Below are positions 49,862 through 59,900 of a stretch of DNA of 64,000 nt, one piece after another (position 1 is the stretch's first letter; each line of letters begins with the position of its first letter). The stretch is taken from positions 558,001 through 622,000 of the forward strand of contig NZ_JAELYA010000001.1 in NCBI RefSeq assembly GCF_017589465.1, written 5' to 3'. Made by a program: the position numbers and the translations under genes. The notes under the pieces were generated by a model. It was not told where the DNA came from. It ran no database searches and worked only from the letters and a program-made list of their open reading frames with translations. Source of the stretch: Pseudomonas schmalbachii. Its GTDB lineage: Bacteria; Pseudomonadota; Gammaproteobacteria; Pseudomonadales; Pseudomonadaceae.

Positions 49862-51252
49862 TGACTTATCGCCCTCTCGTAGCGATGGAAGCTGAGCATG
49901 GCGTTCTTGGTGCCTTGATGCACCAACCTGAACTCTGCGAAGAGATCGGCGCCTTCCTGGCCCCGACCGACTTTAGTGAACCCGACCATGCCGCCCTGTA
50001 CGCCCAGATCCTTGCCTGCCACTCGAAGAAACAGCGCCCGGACAGCATCACTCTGTCGGAGATCCGCCGGGAACTCCCGAGTGGCGAGCTGACCATCGTC
50101 TACGCCTCGGAGATCATGCGGAACGTCCCCAGCGCGGCGAACGGCAAGCACTACGCTCAGATCGTCGTGGAGCGCGCCAGGGCCCGCAGCCTGTACGCCG
50201 CCGGCGAGTGTCTGATGGAGCTTGCCCAGGAGCGCGGCCACATCTCCGAGCAAATCGCCCAGGCCCAGAGGATCGCGTTTGACCTCAGCGCTCAGGATGA
50301 GAGCCCGGACGTGGTAACCCTGCGCGAAGCGATGCTGCCTGTCTTCGACGAGATGGAGAACCGCAGGAATGGCACGCAATCGGTAGGGCTGAAGTTCAAC
50401 CTGCCCGACCTCGATGACTTGGTGTGCGGCCTTCGTCCTGGCAACCTTGTCATCATTGCCGCCCGCCCCAGCACCGGTAAGTCTATGCTCGGCGTAGGCT
50501 TGGCCGATGAGATTGCCGTTCGCGCGGACGGCTCTGCTCTGCTGTTCTCGCTGGAGATGCCCCAAGCCGAGCTGGCCAAGCGTTGGCTGGCTTCGCTGTC
50601 GGATGTATCCCAGGCGCTGATTGACTCCGGCAAGGCCCTGGAGGATGACGACGCTTGCGCCAGGATGAATGCCGCGGCTGCCAAGGTAGCGGATGCCGAC
50701 GTGCGCATCTGCGACAAGGGCTCCCTGACGTTCAGCCGCATAGCTTCCATCGCGCGCTTCGAGCATCGGGCGCGGCCGCTGAGCGTGATCATCGTCGACT
50801 ACTTGAGCCTGATCGCGCCGGAGCCGAACAGCCGGCACCAGAATCGCAACCAGGAGCTCGGCGCCATCAGCCGTGGGCTCAAGGCACTGGCCAAGGAACT
50901 GGGCATCCCAATCGTGGCTCTGGCCCAGCTCAACCGTAGTATCGAAATCCGGGTGGACGCCAAGCCGAAGATGTCCGACCTACGCGACTCCGGCGAGATT
51001 GAGCAGGACGCTGACGTGATCATCATGGCGCACCGAGACATGAACAGTCCCCAAGGTCAGAACGGCATAACTGAACTCAATGTGGTGAAGTGCCGTCACG
51101 CGAAGCCGGGGAAATGCTGGCTGCAGCTCCAAGGGGAATTCGCTCGCTTCGTCAGCTGTGCGCAGGCCCCGGAGGAGCAGCAGAAAGTACAGCGGCCATC
51201 TAGCCGCTCGTACTTTCGCGGGGCCAAGGAGCAGCGTGGCGGAGACTGGTGA
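49861..51252 (+). CDS. DnaB-like replicative helicase
   Basis: 463 residues. N-terminal DnaB domain (MEAEHGVLGALMHQPELCE), Walker A ARPSTGKSML, Walker B VIIVDYLSLI, motif NQELGAISRGLKALAKEL and the C-terminal SDLRDSGEIEQDADVIIMAH. Hexameric 5'-3' helicase that would load at the element's own origin. Start ATG 49861 overlaps the preceding stop. Confidence 0.93.
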   Translation: MTYRPLVAMEAEHGVLGALMHQPELCEEIGAFLAPTDFSEPDHAALYAQILACHSKKQRPDSITLSEIRRELPSGELTIVYASEIMRNVPSAANGKHYAQIVVERARARSLYAAGECLMELAQERGHISEQIAQAQRIAFDLSAQDESPDVVTLREAMLPVFDEMENRRNGTQSVGLKFNLPDLDDLVCGLRPGNLVIIAARPSTGKSMLGVGLADEIAVRADGSALLFSLEMPQAELAKRWLASLSDVSQALIDSGKALEDDDACARMNAAAAKVADADVRICDKGSLTFSRIASIARFEHRARPLSVIIVDYLSLIAPEPNSRHQNRNQELGAISRGLKALAKELGIPIVALAQLNRSIEIRVDAKPKMSDLRDSGEIEQDADVIIMAHRDMNSPQGQNGITELNVVKCRHAKPGKCWLQLQGEFARFVSCAQAPEEQQKVQRPSSRSYFRGAKEQRGGDW

Positions 51253-51386
51253 TAATAGTTGTCGGTAGCACCGGCGTGATGCAACGCCTCAGCAGGCGCG
51301 AGGGCGAGACTATGGTGGTGATCGACAGCCGCATGCGCCTGTCGCATGAGGATGCGTACTACGACATTCGCACTCATCTCGCGTAG
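51249..51386 (+). CDS. Tentative small ORF with CsrA/RsmA-like N-terminal segment
   Basis: GTG start overlapping the helicase stop (GGAG 4 bp upstream) or ATG at 51279. The product contains MQRLSRREGETMVVIDSRMR, close to the opening of CsrA proteins (M-L-x-L-S-R-R-x-G-E-T-x-x-I-G-D), and ends SHEDAYYDIRTHLA, loosely like the CsrA C-terminal helix, but the middle strands are missing. Could be a truncated csrA or a small mimic. No tools were available to test this. Confidence 0.3.
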   Translation: MIIVVGSTGVMQRLSRREGETMVVIDSRMRLSHEDAYYDIRTHLA

Positions 51387-51439
51387 CCTGGCCGCGGGCT
51401 CTAAAGTAGAACGTATTAGACCTGCAGGAGGACCTGCAC

Positions 51440-51751
51440 ATGGCCGTTGGGAGAAAAACGGGCGGGCGCCTGAAGGGAACACCAAACAAGGCAACCAAGG
51501 AAGTGAAGGATGCTTTGGCCGAAGCGTTCGAAAAGCTGGGAGGTGTTTCTGCCCTCGTGCGCTGGGGGAAGGAAGAGCCCGGTGAGTTCTACAAGCTCTG
51601 GGCAAGAATGCTTCCCCATGAGATCAGGCACGGTGTTCCGCAGGAGGACTCGCTCTCTGTCCTGCTTCGACAGATATCAGGTGCGACACTAAAGCCCGCC
51701 ATCCTAAATAAAGGCAGAACAGTAGGTACTGGCAGTCGCTGTAGTGAATAG
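51440..51751 (+). CDS. Phage-like small protein
   Basis: 103 residues with a strong AGGAGG ribosome site. N-terminus GRKTGGRLKGTPNKATKEVK and LGGVSALVRWG, LWARMLPHEI match a frequent phage/prophage hypothetical protein of unknown function. The C-terminal 25 residues diverge from that pattern and may be a truncated end. Confidence 0.7.
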   Translation: MAVGRKTGGRLKGTPNKATKEVKDALAEAFEKLGGVSALVRWGKEEPGEFYKLWARMLPHEIRHGVPQEDSLSVLLRQISGATLKPAILNKGRTVGTGSRCSE

Positions 51752-51873
51752 CCCCATCAGCGCCAACAAATTTTATTAGCATTTTGGTCAGTCGCCTCGT
51801 GACTGCCTTTATGGGTAGATCCCAATGCAAAGGTGCCCAATCGCTGCTTGGTCGAACCACCAAAGGAGACAGC

Positions 51874-53538
51874 TTGAACAAGCCCAACAACCCGCAGATG
51901 CCGTTTATTTGGCCGGAACCGCTCGGGAGTACAGGCGTCAGTCGATATGAGACGGAGTTGCCATTTGAGGTGGCTGCGCAGGCCGCCCAGTGCGTGTTTG
52001 GCGTGGTTTCCGCGATCGACGCCAGAGCAACGGATTGGATGGAGCGGTACCTCGCTGACAACACCGAAACCAGGCTCCGACTGGTCGTCAGCATCCACCC
52101 GACTTGTCGGACGTCGGAATCCGACTTACAGAACCTCCTGCACCTGGTCGAGCGATACGGCGATCGCGCTGCCTTCAAGGTGTTCCCCGAAGCATCGCTG
52201 TTTGATCGGTCCTCTAACCTTCTGTGTCTGTGCGGGGTGGGTGGTGACACAGCGGTTTCAGTTGGTCCGACAGAAAATATGGGGTTCGCTCCCACGTCAC
52301 CTTCGCAGGCAAATCTGGCGTCGGTTGTGACAGCGGCGACGTTTGAGGCTTGTAGGAAGTGGTTTGACTACCTGTGGGGCATCGCCGGTCCGCTGCACTC
52401 GGATGTCGCGACGGCGATGCCCAATCTGGTGCTACCCGAGGGCGACGTGGAGGCTGCCCGTCAGTGGGAGGACTACCGGCGCAGCTGTCTTAACCACGAA
52501 TCAACCACCGCGCCACCGGTAAGGGCCGTCGTCGACCCAGAATCCGGCGAGGTTGTTCTGGTTGACCAGAATAATGAAGCAGTCCCCTCCCCGACCGAAG
52601 CCATTGGTGTCCCCAAGCTCGACCCCCTTGCAGAATACGTGGCACGGGTCTTCGAGCTCGGAGCGCTGGTCTCCGTTGACAAGTTGAGCAGGATTCCACC
52701 ATTGGAGGCACCGGTGAAGCCTGAGTGGTTCGGCGTGGATAGTTTTCGCCAGACTGGAATGGTCAGGGCGCAGACCTCGATCAAGGTCGCGCCCTTCGAT
52801 GAGGCCACGCTCAAAAAGATCGACAGGCTGCGCCGAGTGTCCGGTGAACTGTTGCCGCACTATTCGTTCGCTCTGGCCGATGGTGTGCGGTGGATACCCA
52901 AGCAGGCCATCCCCCTCTTTGAGGCGGCACTGACTGCCGCAAACGAGGACGCGAAGAAGATACTCGGACAGACTATCGGTGATGACATCCAGGCCTTTTT
53001 GGGAACGCAGCGCGAGCGCATCCGAAATGATGCTCAGCGTATGTACGAGACCTATCACCCTGGCGGGAAGATCCCGGATAACGCCGTTACTAATATTCTG
53101 GACGAGCTCAAGGCGCGCCTGGATAAGACAAAGGCCGACAAGCTGATCCCAAAAGTTGCGTACTCACCCGTAGCCTTCAACCCGTCGCAACAGTCGGAGT
53201 GGTCGTCGCCCTGGGGCCAAGCGTTCGCGCTCCTGAAAGGCATTGCAGAATTTCCGCGCGAGGCCATGACCAACCGATTCTTCTGGCAAGGCATCAGGAC
53301 GGATGAGGATGTCCTGATCCAGGCAATGAATGTGGCCCGCGACTACCTCGTTGAGGAGTACGGTGGGCGCAAAGCCAAGCAGCGTGCCGAACTTGAACTG
53401 GACCTGATCAAGCAACTCGAGAACGCGTCGGGCGACACGCTGGCGAAGTGCCAAGCCCTGTGGAGCTTGATCACGACCGGAAAAGAGGAGGCAGTGCTAG
53501 CGCTTGTAGCTGACAGACCAGTGAGCTGCCCGGCTTGA
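51874..53538 (+). CDS. Unknown 554-residue protein with PLD-like N-terminal region (candidate defence effector)
   Basis: Start chosen at TTG 51874: AAGGAG lies 5 bp upstream, while the upstream ATG starts have none. The N-terminal ~170 residues (FEVAAQAAQCVFGVVSAIDA, then RLRLVVSIHPTCRTSESDL and FPEASLFDRSSNLLCLC) look like a phospholipase-D-type fold, but I do not see a clean HxK. The middle has a PVRAVVDPESGEVVLVDQ linker and the C-terminus is helical (KKILGQTIGDDIQAFLGTQ; later DEDVLIQAMNVARDYL). The C-terminal end, RPVSCPA, runs into an IS66 relic, so the 3' end may be truncated. Its place between replication genes and restriction genes suggests defence cargo (inference). Confidence 0.6.
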   Translation: MNKPNNPQMPFIWPEPLGSTGVSRYETELPFEVAAQAAQCVFGVVSAIDARATDWMERYLADNTETRLRLVVSIHPTCRTSESDLQNLLHLVERYGDRAAFKVFPEASLFDRSSNLLCLCGVGGDTAVSVGPTENMGFAPTSPSQANLASVVTAATFEACRKWFDYLWGIAGPLHSDVATAMPNLVLPEGDVEAARQWEDYRRSCLNHESTTAPPVRAVVDPESGEVVLVDQNNEAVPSPTEAIGVPKLDPLAEYVARVFELGALVSVDKLSRIPPLEAPVKPEWFGVDSFRQTGMVRAQTSIKVAPFDEATLKKIDRLRRVSGELLPHYSFALADGVRWIPKQAIPLFEAALTAANEDAKKILGQTIGDDIQAFLGTQRERIRNDAQRMYETYHPGGKIPDNAVTNILDELKARLDKTKADKLIPKVAYSPVAFNPSQQSEWSSPWGQAFALLKGIAEFPREAMTNRFFWQGIRTDEDVLIQAMNVARDYLVEEYGGRKAKQRAELELDLIKQLENASGDTLAKCQALWSLITTGKEEAVLALVADRPVSCPA

Positions 53539-53692
53539 CATACTCATCGACGACCTGAGCCTTGAAGGATCTGGAATAGGCACGGCGCTGCATGATTCCC
53601 CGCCAAGTCTTGAGATGGTGTCCACGATAAATAGGTGAATACCATCTCAAGGCTTGGCAGAGTCAATCTAGACGGGAGGACCGGACGGTTAC
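53530..53692 (-). mobile_element. Relic left end of a second IS66-family element
   Basis: Minus-strand ATG at about 53594 reads MQRRAYSRSFKAQVVDEYVK, an IS66 tnpA N-terminus. Its upstream 98 bp resemble the corresponding region of the complete copy at 56517-56685 and end in the same terminal sequence CCGGACGGTTAC (53681-53692). The rest of the element is gone; it is fused at about 53530 to the end of the preceding gene. Confidence 0.7.
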
Positions 53693-53811
53693 GCTCAAGT
53701 TAGCACAACATCCGAACATCAGATCCAGCCAGCTCATCAAATGCGAGGGAGCCTCCGAATGGAAGTAAGCGTCTGCTGATCACCCCTTGCGGTGTTGGGC
53801 GTTAGCGGACG

Positions 53812-54318
53812 CTACTCATTGGAAAGAAATCGCTCTGTGATCAATGCCACAGCCGCCGCCGGCGACATCAGGGCCGTGTCTACGGTAAACGGAGCCTCAT
53901 CCCACACCGCATATTCATGACCCAATACAGACTGCCAGGTTGGTGGTGTCAGCCCGGGAATATCAATCTCCCTCGTCTCTACCCGGCGCTGGTGCTCATG
54001 CTTGTCAGAGCAAATGACCTGAACATTCACTAATGGAGCATCAGCACGCCTTGCGATTTCGCTCCATGCCTTTCGGCTTTCGATTACCGGGTTCACGCAG
54101 TCGACTATGACCGTGTTGCCAATACGGAGATTGCTCAGAGCAAGCTCATTGGCCACCATATACCCGCTCCGCCCCACGCCTCGCGCCAGAGCTTCTGAGT
54201 TTCGAATCGCTTGCTCAATCGCGTCGATCCGCAGATACACCGCAGTTAATCGGGTCGCAAGGTCTCTCGCGATGGTCGTCTTTCCGGTGCCTGGAAGGCC
54301 GCTGAAGACAATGAGCAT
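53812..54318 (-). CDS. P-loop kinase-like passenger gene inside IS66 element
   Basis: 168 residues. Walker A GLPGTGKTTIARDLA at the N-terminus, RIDAIEQAIRN and a central VIVDCVNPVIESRKAW segment, like small AAA/adenylylsulfate-kinase or phosphotransferase-type P-loop proteins. Ribosome site AGGGA just upstream of the ATG. 22 bp after the tnpC stop, same strand and within the IS ends, so it travels with the element. Substrate unknown; small kinases of this type include antibiotic-modifying enzymes and nucleotide kinases, but no such claim can be made here. Confidence 0.75.
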   Translation of the reverse strand: MLIVFSGLPGTGKTTIARDLATRLTAVYLRIDAIEQAIRNSEALARGVGRSGYMVANELALSNLRIGNTVIVDCVNPVIESRKAWSEIARRADAPLVNVQVICSDKHEHQRRVETREIDIPGLTPPTWQSVLGHEYAVWDEAPFTVDTALMSPAAAVALITERFLSNE

Positions 54319-54340
54319 TCCCTGTCCCTCGGTTGGTGAG

Positions 54341-55873
54341 TCAAGCCAGCAGGCGGTTGCCAGTTATGCGGTAGTAATTGCCTAATCTCAGTCCCCGCTG
54401 CGTCGGTAGCCGTGTGAGCACATCTTTGAGATAGGCATACGGATCGTGTCCATTCATCCGTGCCGACTGGATCAGGCTCATGATCGCCGCCGCTCGCTTG
54501 CCGCTGCGCAGCGACCCGGCAAACAGCCAGTTCGAGCGACCCAGCGCCCACGGCCGGATCTGGTTCTCCACCCAGTTGTTGTCGATGGGCACGGCGCCGT
54601 CATCAAGGTAGCGTGTCAGTGCCATCCAGCGCTTCAAGCTGTAGTCGAGCGCCTTGGCAGTCGCTGACCCTTCAGGCACCAAGTCGCGCTGGACCAGCAT
54701 CCAGGTATGCAGGGTTTCGAGGAGGGGAGCTGCGTTCTCCTGCCGTATTCGCCGGCGATCTTCATCGCCCAAGTCGCGCGCTTGCCGTTCGATTTCGTAG
54801 AAGCCGGCAATTGCGTGCAGTGCCTGCTCGGCCAGTTGGCTTTTATTCGCCACGTGCAGGTCGAAGAACTTGCGCCGGGCGTGGGCCATGCAGCCGATCT
54901 CGGTGATGCCCTGCTCAAAGCTGGCCTTGTAGCCGGCAAAGTCATCACAGACCAGCTTGCCCTTCCATTGGCCGAGGAAGTTGCGCGCATGTTCGCCGGC
55001 GCGGCTGGGGCTGAAATCGTAGACCACGGCGCTCAGGTCGGCGAAGGGCGTGGTGCTGTAGGCCCAGACGTAGGCACGGCGGGTCTTCTTCTCGCCAGGC
55101 GCGAGCATCTGAACCGGGGTTTCGTCGGCGTGGATCACGCGTTGGGCGAGTACCGCTTCGCGCAGGGCATCGACCAGCGGCTGAAGTTGCACGCCGGTTT
55201 GCCCGACCCACTGCGCCAGCGTCGAGCGGGCGATAGCCAGGCCGGCACGACCGAAGATTTTCTCCTGCCGGTACAGTGGCAGGTGGTCGGCGAACTTGGC
55301 CACCATCACGTGAGCCAGGAGGCCGGCGGTGGGGATGCCTTTGTCGATCACCTGGGCCGGCACCGGTGCCTGGATCAGCGTTTCGCATTGGCGGCAGGCC
55401 CATTTCCCACGCACGTGCTGTTCGACGGTGAACACGCCCGGCGTGTAGTCGAGCTTTTCGCTGACGTCTTCGCCGACGCGCTGAAGCTGGCAACCGCAGG
55501 CGCACTGGGTGTTCTCCGGTTCGTGACAGATCACGGTGCACGGAAATTGTGGTGGCAGCGGTGTGCGCTTGGGCTGTTGGCGTGGTTCGGCTGGGGCAGC
55601 CGGGGGATTGACGGCTTTCAGCTCGGCCTCGATGGCGGCGATGTCCGTGTCGATCAGATCTTCCAGCAAGCTGCCTTGGGCCGGGCTCAGTTGCTCGCTG
55701 CGCTTGGCGAACTTGTGCCGTTTGAGCAACGCGATTTCGTGGGTGAGCTGTTCGTTGACCGTTTCGATGCGCTGGAGCTTCTTGCCCAGCGTGTCGACTT
55801 GCGACAGCAACTGCGCGGCCAGTGCGCGCAGTTGGTCAGGGGTCATCTGGTCGAGATTGGGCGAGGCAGTCAT
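54341..55873 (-). CDS. tnpC: IS66 transposase TnpC
   Basis: 510 residues. N-terminal coiled-coil leucine-rich helix (LRALAAQLLSQVDTLGKKLQ), zinc-finger-like CACGCQL...CRQCETL, DDE catalytic core (HADETPVQML, CDDFAGYKA, and the C-terminal IDNNWVENQIRPWALGRSNW with the Glu). Full length for the family, no stops. Confidence 0.95.
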   Translation of the reverse strand: MTASPNLDQMTPDQLRALAAQLLSQVDTLGKKLQRIETVNEQLTHEIALLKRHKFAKRSEQLSPAQGSLLEDLIDTDIAAIEAELKAVNPPAAPAEPRQQPKRTPLPPQFPCTVICHEPENTQCACGCQLQRVGEDVSEKLDYTPGVFTVEQHVRGKWACRQCETLIQAPVPAQVIDKGIPTAGLLAHVMVAKFADHLPLYRQEKIFGRAGLAIARSTLAQWVGQTGVQLQPLVDALREAVLAQRVIHADETPVQMLAPGEKKTRRAYVWAYSTTPFADLSAVVYDFSPSRAGEHARNFLGQWKGKLVCDDFAGYKASFEQGITEIGCMAHARRKFFDLHVANKSQLAEQALHAIAGFYEIERQARDLGDEDRRRIRQENAAPLLETLHTWMLVQRDLVPEGSATAKALDYSLKRWMALTRYLDDGAVPIDNNWVENQIRPWALGRSNWLFAGSLRSGKRAAAIMSLIQSARMNGHDPYAYLKDVLTRLPTQRGLRLGNYYRITGNRLLA

Positions 55874-55934
55874 GCCACCGATGGTGCCAGAGCAGGCGCT
55901 CGGCGACGATGACGCGATAGGCTAATAGCAGGGG

Positions 55935-56270
55935 TCAAAGCACCGTGATCGAGCCCCTGGCACCGACGCGTTGCCAGGGTAAACCCAGCACCAGGGCTCG
56001 AAGTTGCTTGGCGTCCAGCTCCATTTCGATTCCATGCCGGAGGCCCGGCCAGATGAAGCGCCCCTGGTGCAAACGCCGGGCGGCGAGCCAGATTCCGACA
56101 CCGTCGTGCACCAGCACCTTCATCCGGTTGGCCCGTCGGTTGGCGAACAGATAAGCGCAGTGCGGCTTCGCCGCACCGAATACCGCCACCACACGGGCCA
56201 ACGCAGTGTCGGTGCCGGCACGCATGTCCATCGGCTCGGTGGCGAGCCAGATGGCATCGATGCGGATCAC
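55935..56270 (-). CDS. tnpB: IS66 accessory protein TnpB
   Basis: 111 residues from a GTG start at 56270 that overlaps the tnpA stop (GTGA). The start gives MIRIDAIWLATEPMDMRAGT, the family N-terminus; the longer frame to 56387 runs inside tnpA. FANRRANRMKVLVHDGVG and LHQGRFIWP are typical of IS66 Orf2. Required with TnpA for transposition; exact function is not settled. Confidence 0.9.
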   Translation of the reverse strand: MIRIDAIWLATEPMDMRAGTDTALARVVAVFGAAKPHCAYLFANRRANRMKVLVHDGVGIWLAARRLHQGRFIWPGLRHGIEMELDAKQLRALVLGLPWQRVGARGSITVL

Positions 56271-56584
56271 TGCGTAAGCCCCCGTACAAACCGGGCACAG
56301 CCTTCGGGATCGGAGGTTGGCCATTTTACGGTCAGCGTTTGCTGCCCAAGCGGTAGCTCGATGATCACCGCTGCCTCGGGTCGGCACTTCGGCTCAGTGG
56401 TTAGCGGGATGAAGGCAGGCAATGTCGTCGCCGGCTGATCACGGTAAAGCGGTAGCCATTTGCGGACGACATTGGCGTTGATGCCGTGGCTCAAGGCGAC
56501 ACTGGCCACCGAGGCGCCTGGCTGGAGGCACTCCTGGACGACCTGAGCCTTGAAGGGCTTGGGGTAAGAGTTTCGCTGGCGTAT
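56267..56584 (-). CDS. tnpA: IS66 accessory protein TnpA (unusual start codon)
   Basis: About 105 residues. NSYPKPFKAQVVQECLQPGA then SVALSHGINANVVRKWLP is the IS66 OrfA helix-turn-helix. No ATG, GTG or TTG opens the reading frame before the conserved N-terminus: the position where relatives begin is ATA (56584), with ATC two codons earlier. Either a rare start codon is used or tnpA is weakened or inactive. The internal GTG at 56509 would skip the first part of the HTH. Confidence 0.7.
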   Translation of the reverse strand: MRQRNSYPKPFKAQVVQECLQPGASVASVALSHGINANVVRKWLPLYRDQPATTLPAFIPLTTEPKCRPEAAVIIELPLGQQTLTVKWPTSDPEGCARFVRGLTQ

Positions 56585-56904
56585 GAGGATCCGCTTGCAA
56601 GGGCTAAAAATGGTGGCCAGTAAATTAGGTGGACACCATCGCCCTTAATGCAGGGATCAGGTAGGTGGGTTGGCCGGACGGTTACGAATGGAATCCCTCC
56701 AATCCACCTACTGGCTGCCCAGCAGCCTTATTATTGGGTGAAGACCGTAGCGTCTGAAGTGTGGCCCCTGCAATTAACCATCGAGGTGTCGGGGTGCTCA
56801 CCGAGTCGCACGGGAACGGCCTCAACCTATTGCAGTATCTAATCCTGCAATTCTGCAGACTTGGTGAAGAGCTCCTCTATTGGCATGTTAGCCACGCCAT
56901 CACC

Positions 56905-59900
56905 TTACAGCCAAGCGTCACAAAGCGTCTCAGCCTGCGCCAGCACTAGCTGAGCCGCTTCCTCCTGCTGATCAGGCGGATATTTGTACTTGCGCAGAAT
57001 GCGCTTGACCATCAAACGCAGCTTGGCACGCACGCTTTCACGATTGTTCCAGTCCACAGTCACGTTCTTCCGAAGGTTGTCGGTCAATTCATGAGCAATT
57101 CTGGCCAGGGTCTCATCACCCAGTTCGCGCACTGAGGCCTCGTTATTGGCCAAAGCATCGTAGAACGCAAGCTCATCATCGTTCAGACCCAGTTGTTCAC
57201 CGCGCTTGCTGGCCGCAGCGAATTTCTTGGCCATTTCGATCAGTTCTTCGATCACCTGTGCGGTTTCGATGGAGCGATTCTGGTAACGCTTGATCACATT
57301 GCCAAGGAGCTCGGAGAACTTCTTCTCCTGAGCCAAATTGGTGGAGAACTTGCTCTTGATCTCACCTTCCAAAAGCCGCTCTAGCAATTCGACCGCCAGG
57401 TTCTTCTCAGGTAGGTTGCGGACCTCAGCAAGGAACTCATCATCCAGCAAGCCGATGTTTGGCTTGTCCAGACCAACTGCCTCGAACACATCCACCACCT
57501 CGCCAGAAACCACCGCATTACCAATGATCTGGCGGATAGCGAGCTCGCGTTCCTCGTCGGTTTTCTTCTGCGCGCTGATATCACGCTTGGTCAGAAGAAC
57601 CTTGATGGCCTGAAGGAACGCCACCTCTTCACGCAAAGCCTTGGCCTCATCCAAAGTGCAACAGAGAGTGAAGGCCTTGCTCATGGCCAGGGAGTTGTCT
57701 GCAAAGCGCTTCTTGCCGTCCTCCAGACCAAGGATATGATTCGCCGCACCAGCGAGGAGCTTGTGCCCTCCAGTGAGGAAATCGCTGTAATCAAAACCGT
57801 GCAGCATGCTGCGCAGCACCTCGAGCTTTTCCTCCAGCACGGCGTAGGCTTCGTGTACATCCACCGTCGGCCGGCCCCGCCCCTTGCTCGAGGTGTATTC
57901 CCTTAGGGCGGCCTTCAACTCATTAGCGATGCCGATGTAGTCCACCACCAGGCCGCCTTGCTTGTCCTTGAAGACGCGGTTCACCCGAGCAATGGCCTGC
58001 ATCAGGTTGTGGCCTTTCATGGGCTTATCGACATAGAGAGCATGTACGCAAGGTGCATCGAAGCCCGTCAGCCACATGTCTCGCACGATCACCAGCTTGA
58101 GAGGGTCTTTGGGATCCTTGAAACGTTTCTCCAGGCGCTTCTTCACCTGGCCGGAATGGATGTGCGGACGCAGCAGGGCCTTGTCGGAAGCACTGCCGGT
58201 CATCACGATCTTGATTGTCCCCTTCTCGGGGTCATCGTCATGCCAGTCTGGCCGCAGGGCGATAATTGCGTCGTACAAATGCACGCAAATTTCGCGACTC
58301 ATTGCGACCACCATGGCCTTGCCGTTCTGGGCCTGATTGCGTTCCTCGAAATGCGCCACAAGATCGGCAGCCACGCTCTTGATCCTAGGCTCCGCCCCAA
58401 CCACCTTCTCCAGGGCCGCCCAACGACTCTTCAAACGTGACTGCTGGTCTTCTTCCTCATCCTCCGCCAGTTCATCGACTTCCTCGTCGATTTTTGGCAA
58501 TTCACTGTCCTTGAGCGACAGTTTGGCCAGGCGCGACTCGTAATAAATCGCAACGGTCGCCCCGTCTTCCTTAGCCTGCTGCATATCGTAGATGTGGATG
58601 TAATCGCCGAACACCGCTCGCGTATCACGATCCTCACTGGATACAGGCGTACCGGTGAACGCGACGAAGGTTGCGTTTGGCAGCGCATCGCGCAGGTGCT
58701 GCGCATAACCCACCTGGTAACGTGCGCTGGCTTCCGCCACCTTGAGATCCGGCACCTTCAATTCTGCCGAGAAGCCGTACTGAGTGCGGTGCGCTTCATC
58801 AGCTATCACCACGATGTTGTGGCGTGTGGAAAGCACCGGGAAGCTGTCTTCATCCTCCCCCGGCATAAACTTCTGGATCGTCGCGAAGACGATACCGCCA
58901 CTCGGCCGATTACTGAGTTTCTCACGCAAATCGCCGCGGGTTACTGCCTGCGCCGGTTGCTCACGCAACAAATCCTGGGATAGAGAGAACACTCCGAACA
59001 ACTGACCATCCAGGTCGTTGCGGTCTGTGATCACCACAATGGTTGGGTTTTCCATTGCAGTTTCCTGCATTACCCGAGCGGCAAAGCAGGTCATGGTGAT
59101 GCTCTTACCGGAACCCTGGGTATGCCACACTACCCCACCCTTCTGCGTACCACCCGGGCGCGAAGCTTGAACCACCTGGTTGATCGCGGCCCGCACCGCA
59201 TGAAACTGGTGATAGCCGGCAATCTTCTTCACCAACCGCCCATCATCCTCGAACAAAACGAAGTACCGCAGGTAATCGAGTAGCATCTCCGGCGCAAGAA
59301 CCCCTCGCACCAAAGTTTCCAACTCGTTGAACTGCCCTAGCGGGTCGAGGCTGACTCCATCGATGGTCCGCCAGCGAGCGAAGCGCTCGGAGTCGGCGGA
59401 AAGTGACCCCATGCGCGCTTCGCTACCATCGGATATGACCAGAATCTCGTTGTACTGGAACACATCGGAGATCTGCTCCTTGTATGTCTGTATCTGGTCG
59501 AAAGCTTTCCAGATATCCGCGTTCACGTCTGCTGGGTTCTTCAACTCCAGCAATACCAGCGGCAGGCCATTGACAAAGAGGATGATGTCCGGGCGGCGGG
59601 TATGTTTCGGCCCCTGAATGCTGAATTGATTGACCGCTAGCCATTCATTGCCATGCACCTTCGCCCAGTCGATCAAACGAACAAAGTCACCACGTGTCTC
59701 GCCGTCCTTTTGGTACTGCACCGGCACACCACTGACTAGCAGCCGGTGGAACAGCCGATTGGCCGAAAGCTGCACTGGTGCACCCAGTTCTATTACCTGA
59801 CGAAGGGCATCCTCGCGCGCGGCAAGTGGAATTTGTGGGTTCAACCGGGCGATGGCGTCACGCAGCCGCTCCACTAGCAGCACCTGACGGTAATTTTCGC

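Larger units (their letters stand above)
53765..56685 (-). mobile_element. IS66-family insertion sequence with passenger gene and 8-bp target duplication
   Basis: 2921 bp. Ends GTAAGCGTCTGCTGATCACC (53765) and, inverted, GTAACCGTCCGGCCAACCCA (56685). Flanked on both sides by the exact 8-bp repeat GAATGGAA (53757-53764 and 56686-56693), the expected target-duplication length for IS66. Contains tnpA, tnpB and tnpC, plus a kinase-like gene between tnpC and the right end. The intact duplication points to a recent insertion. Confidence 0.9.
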
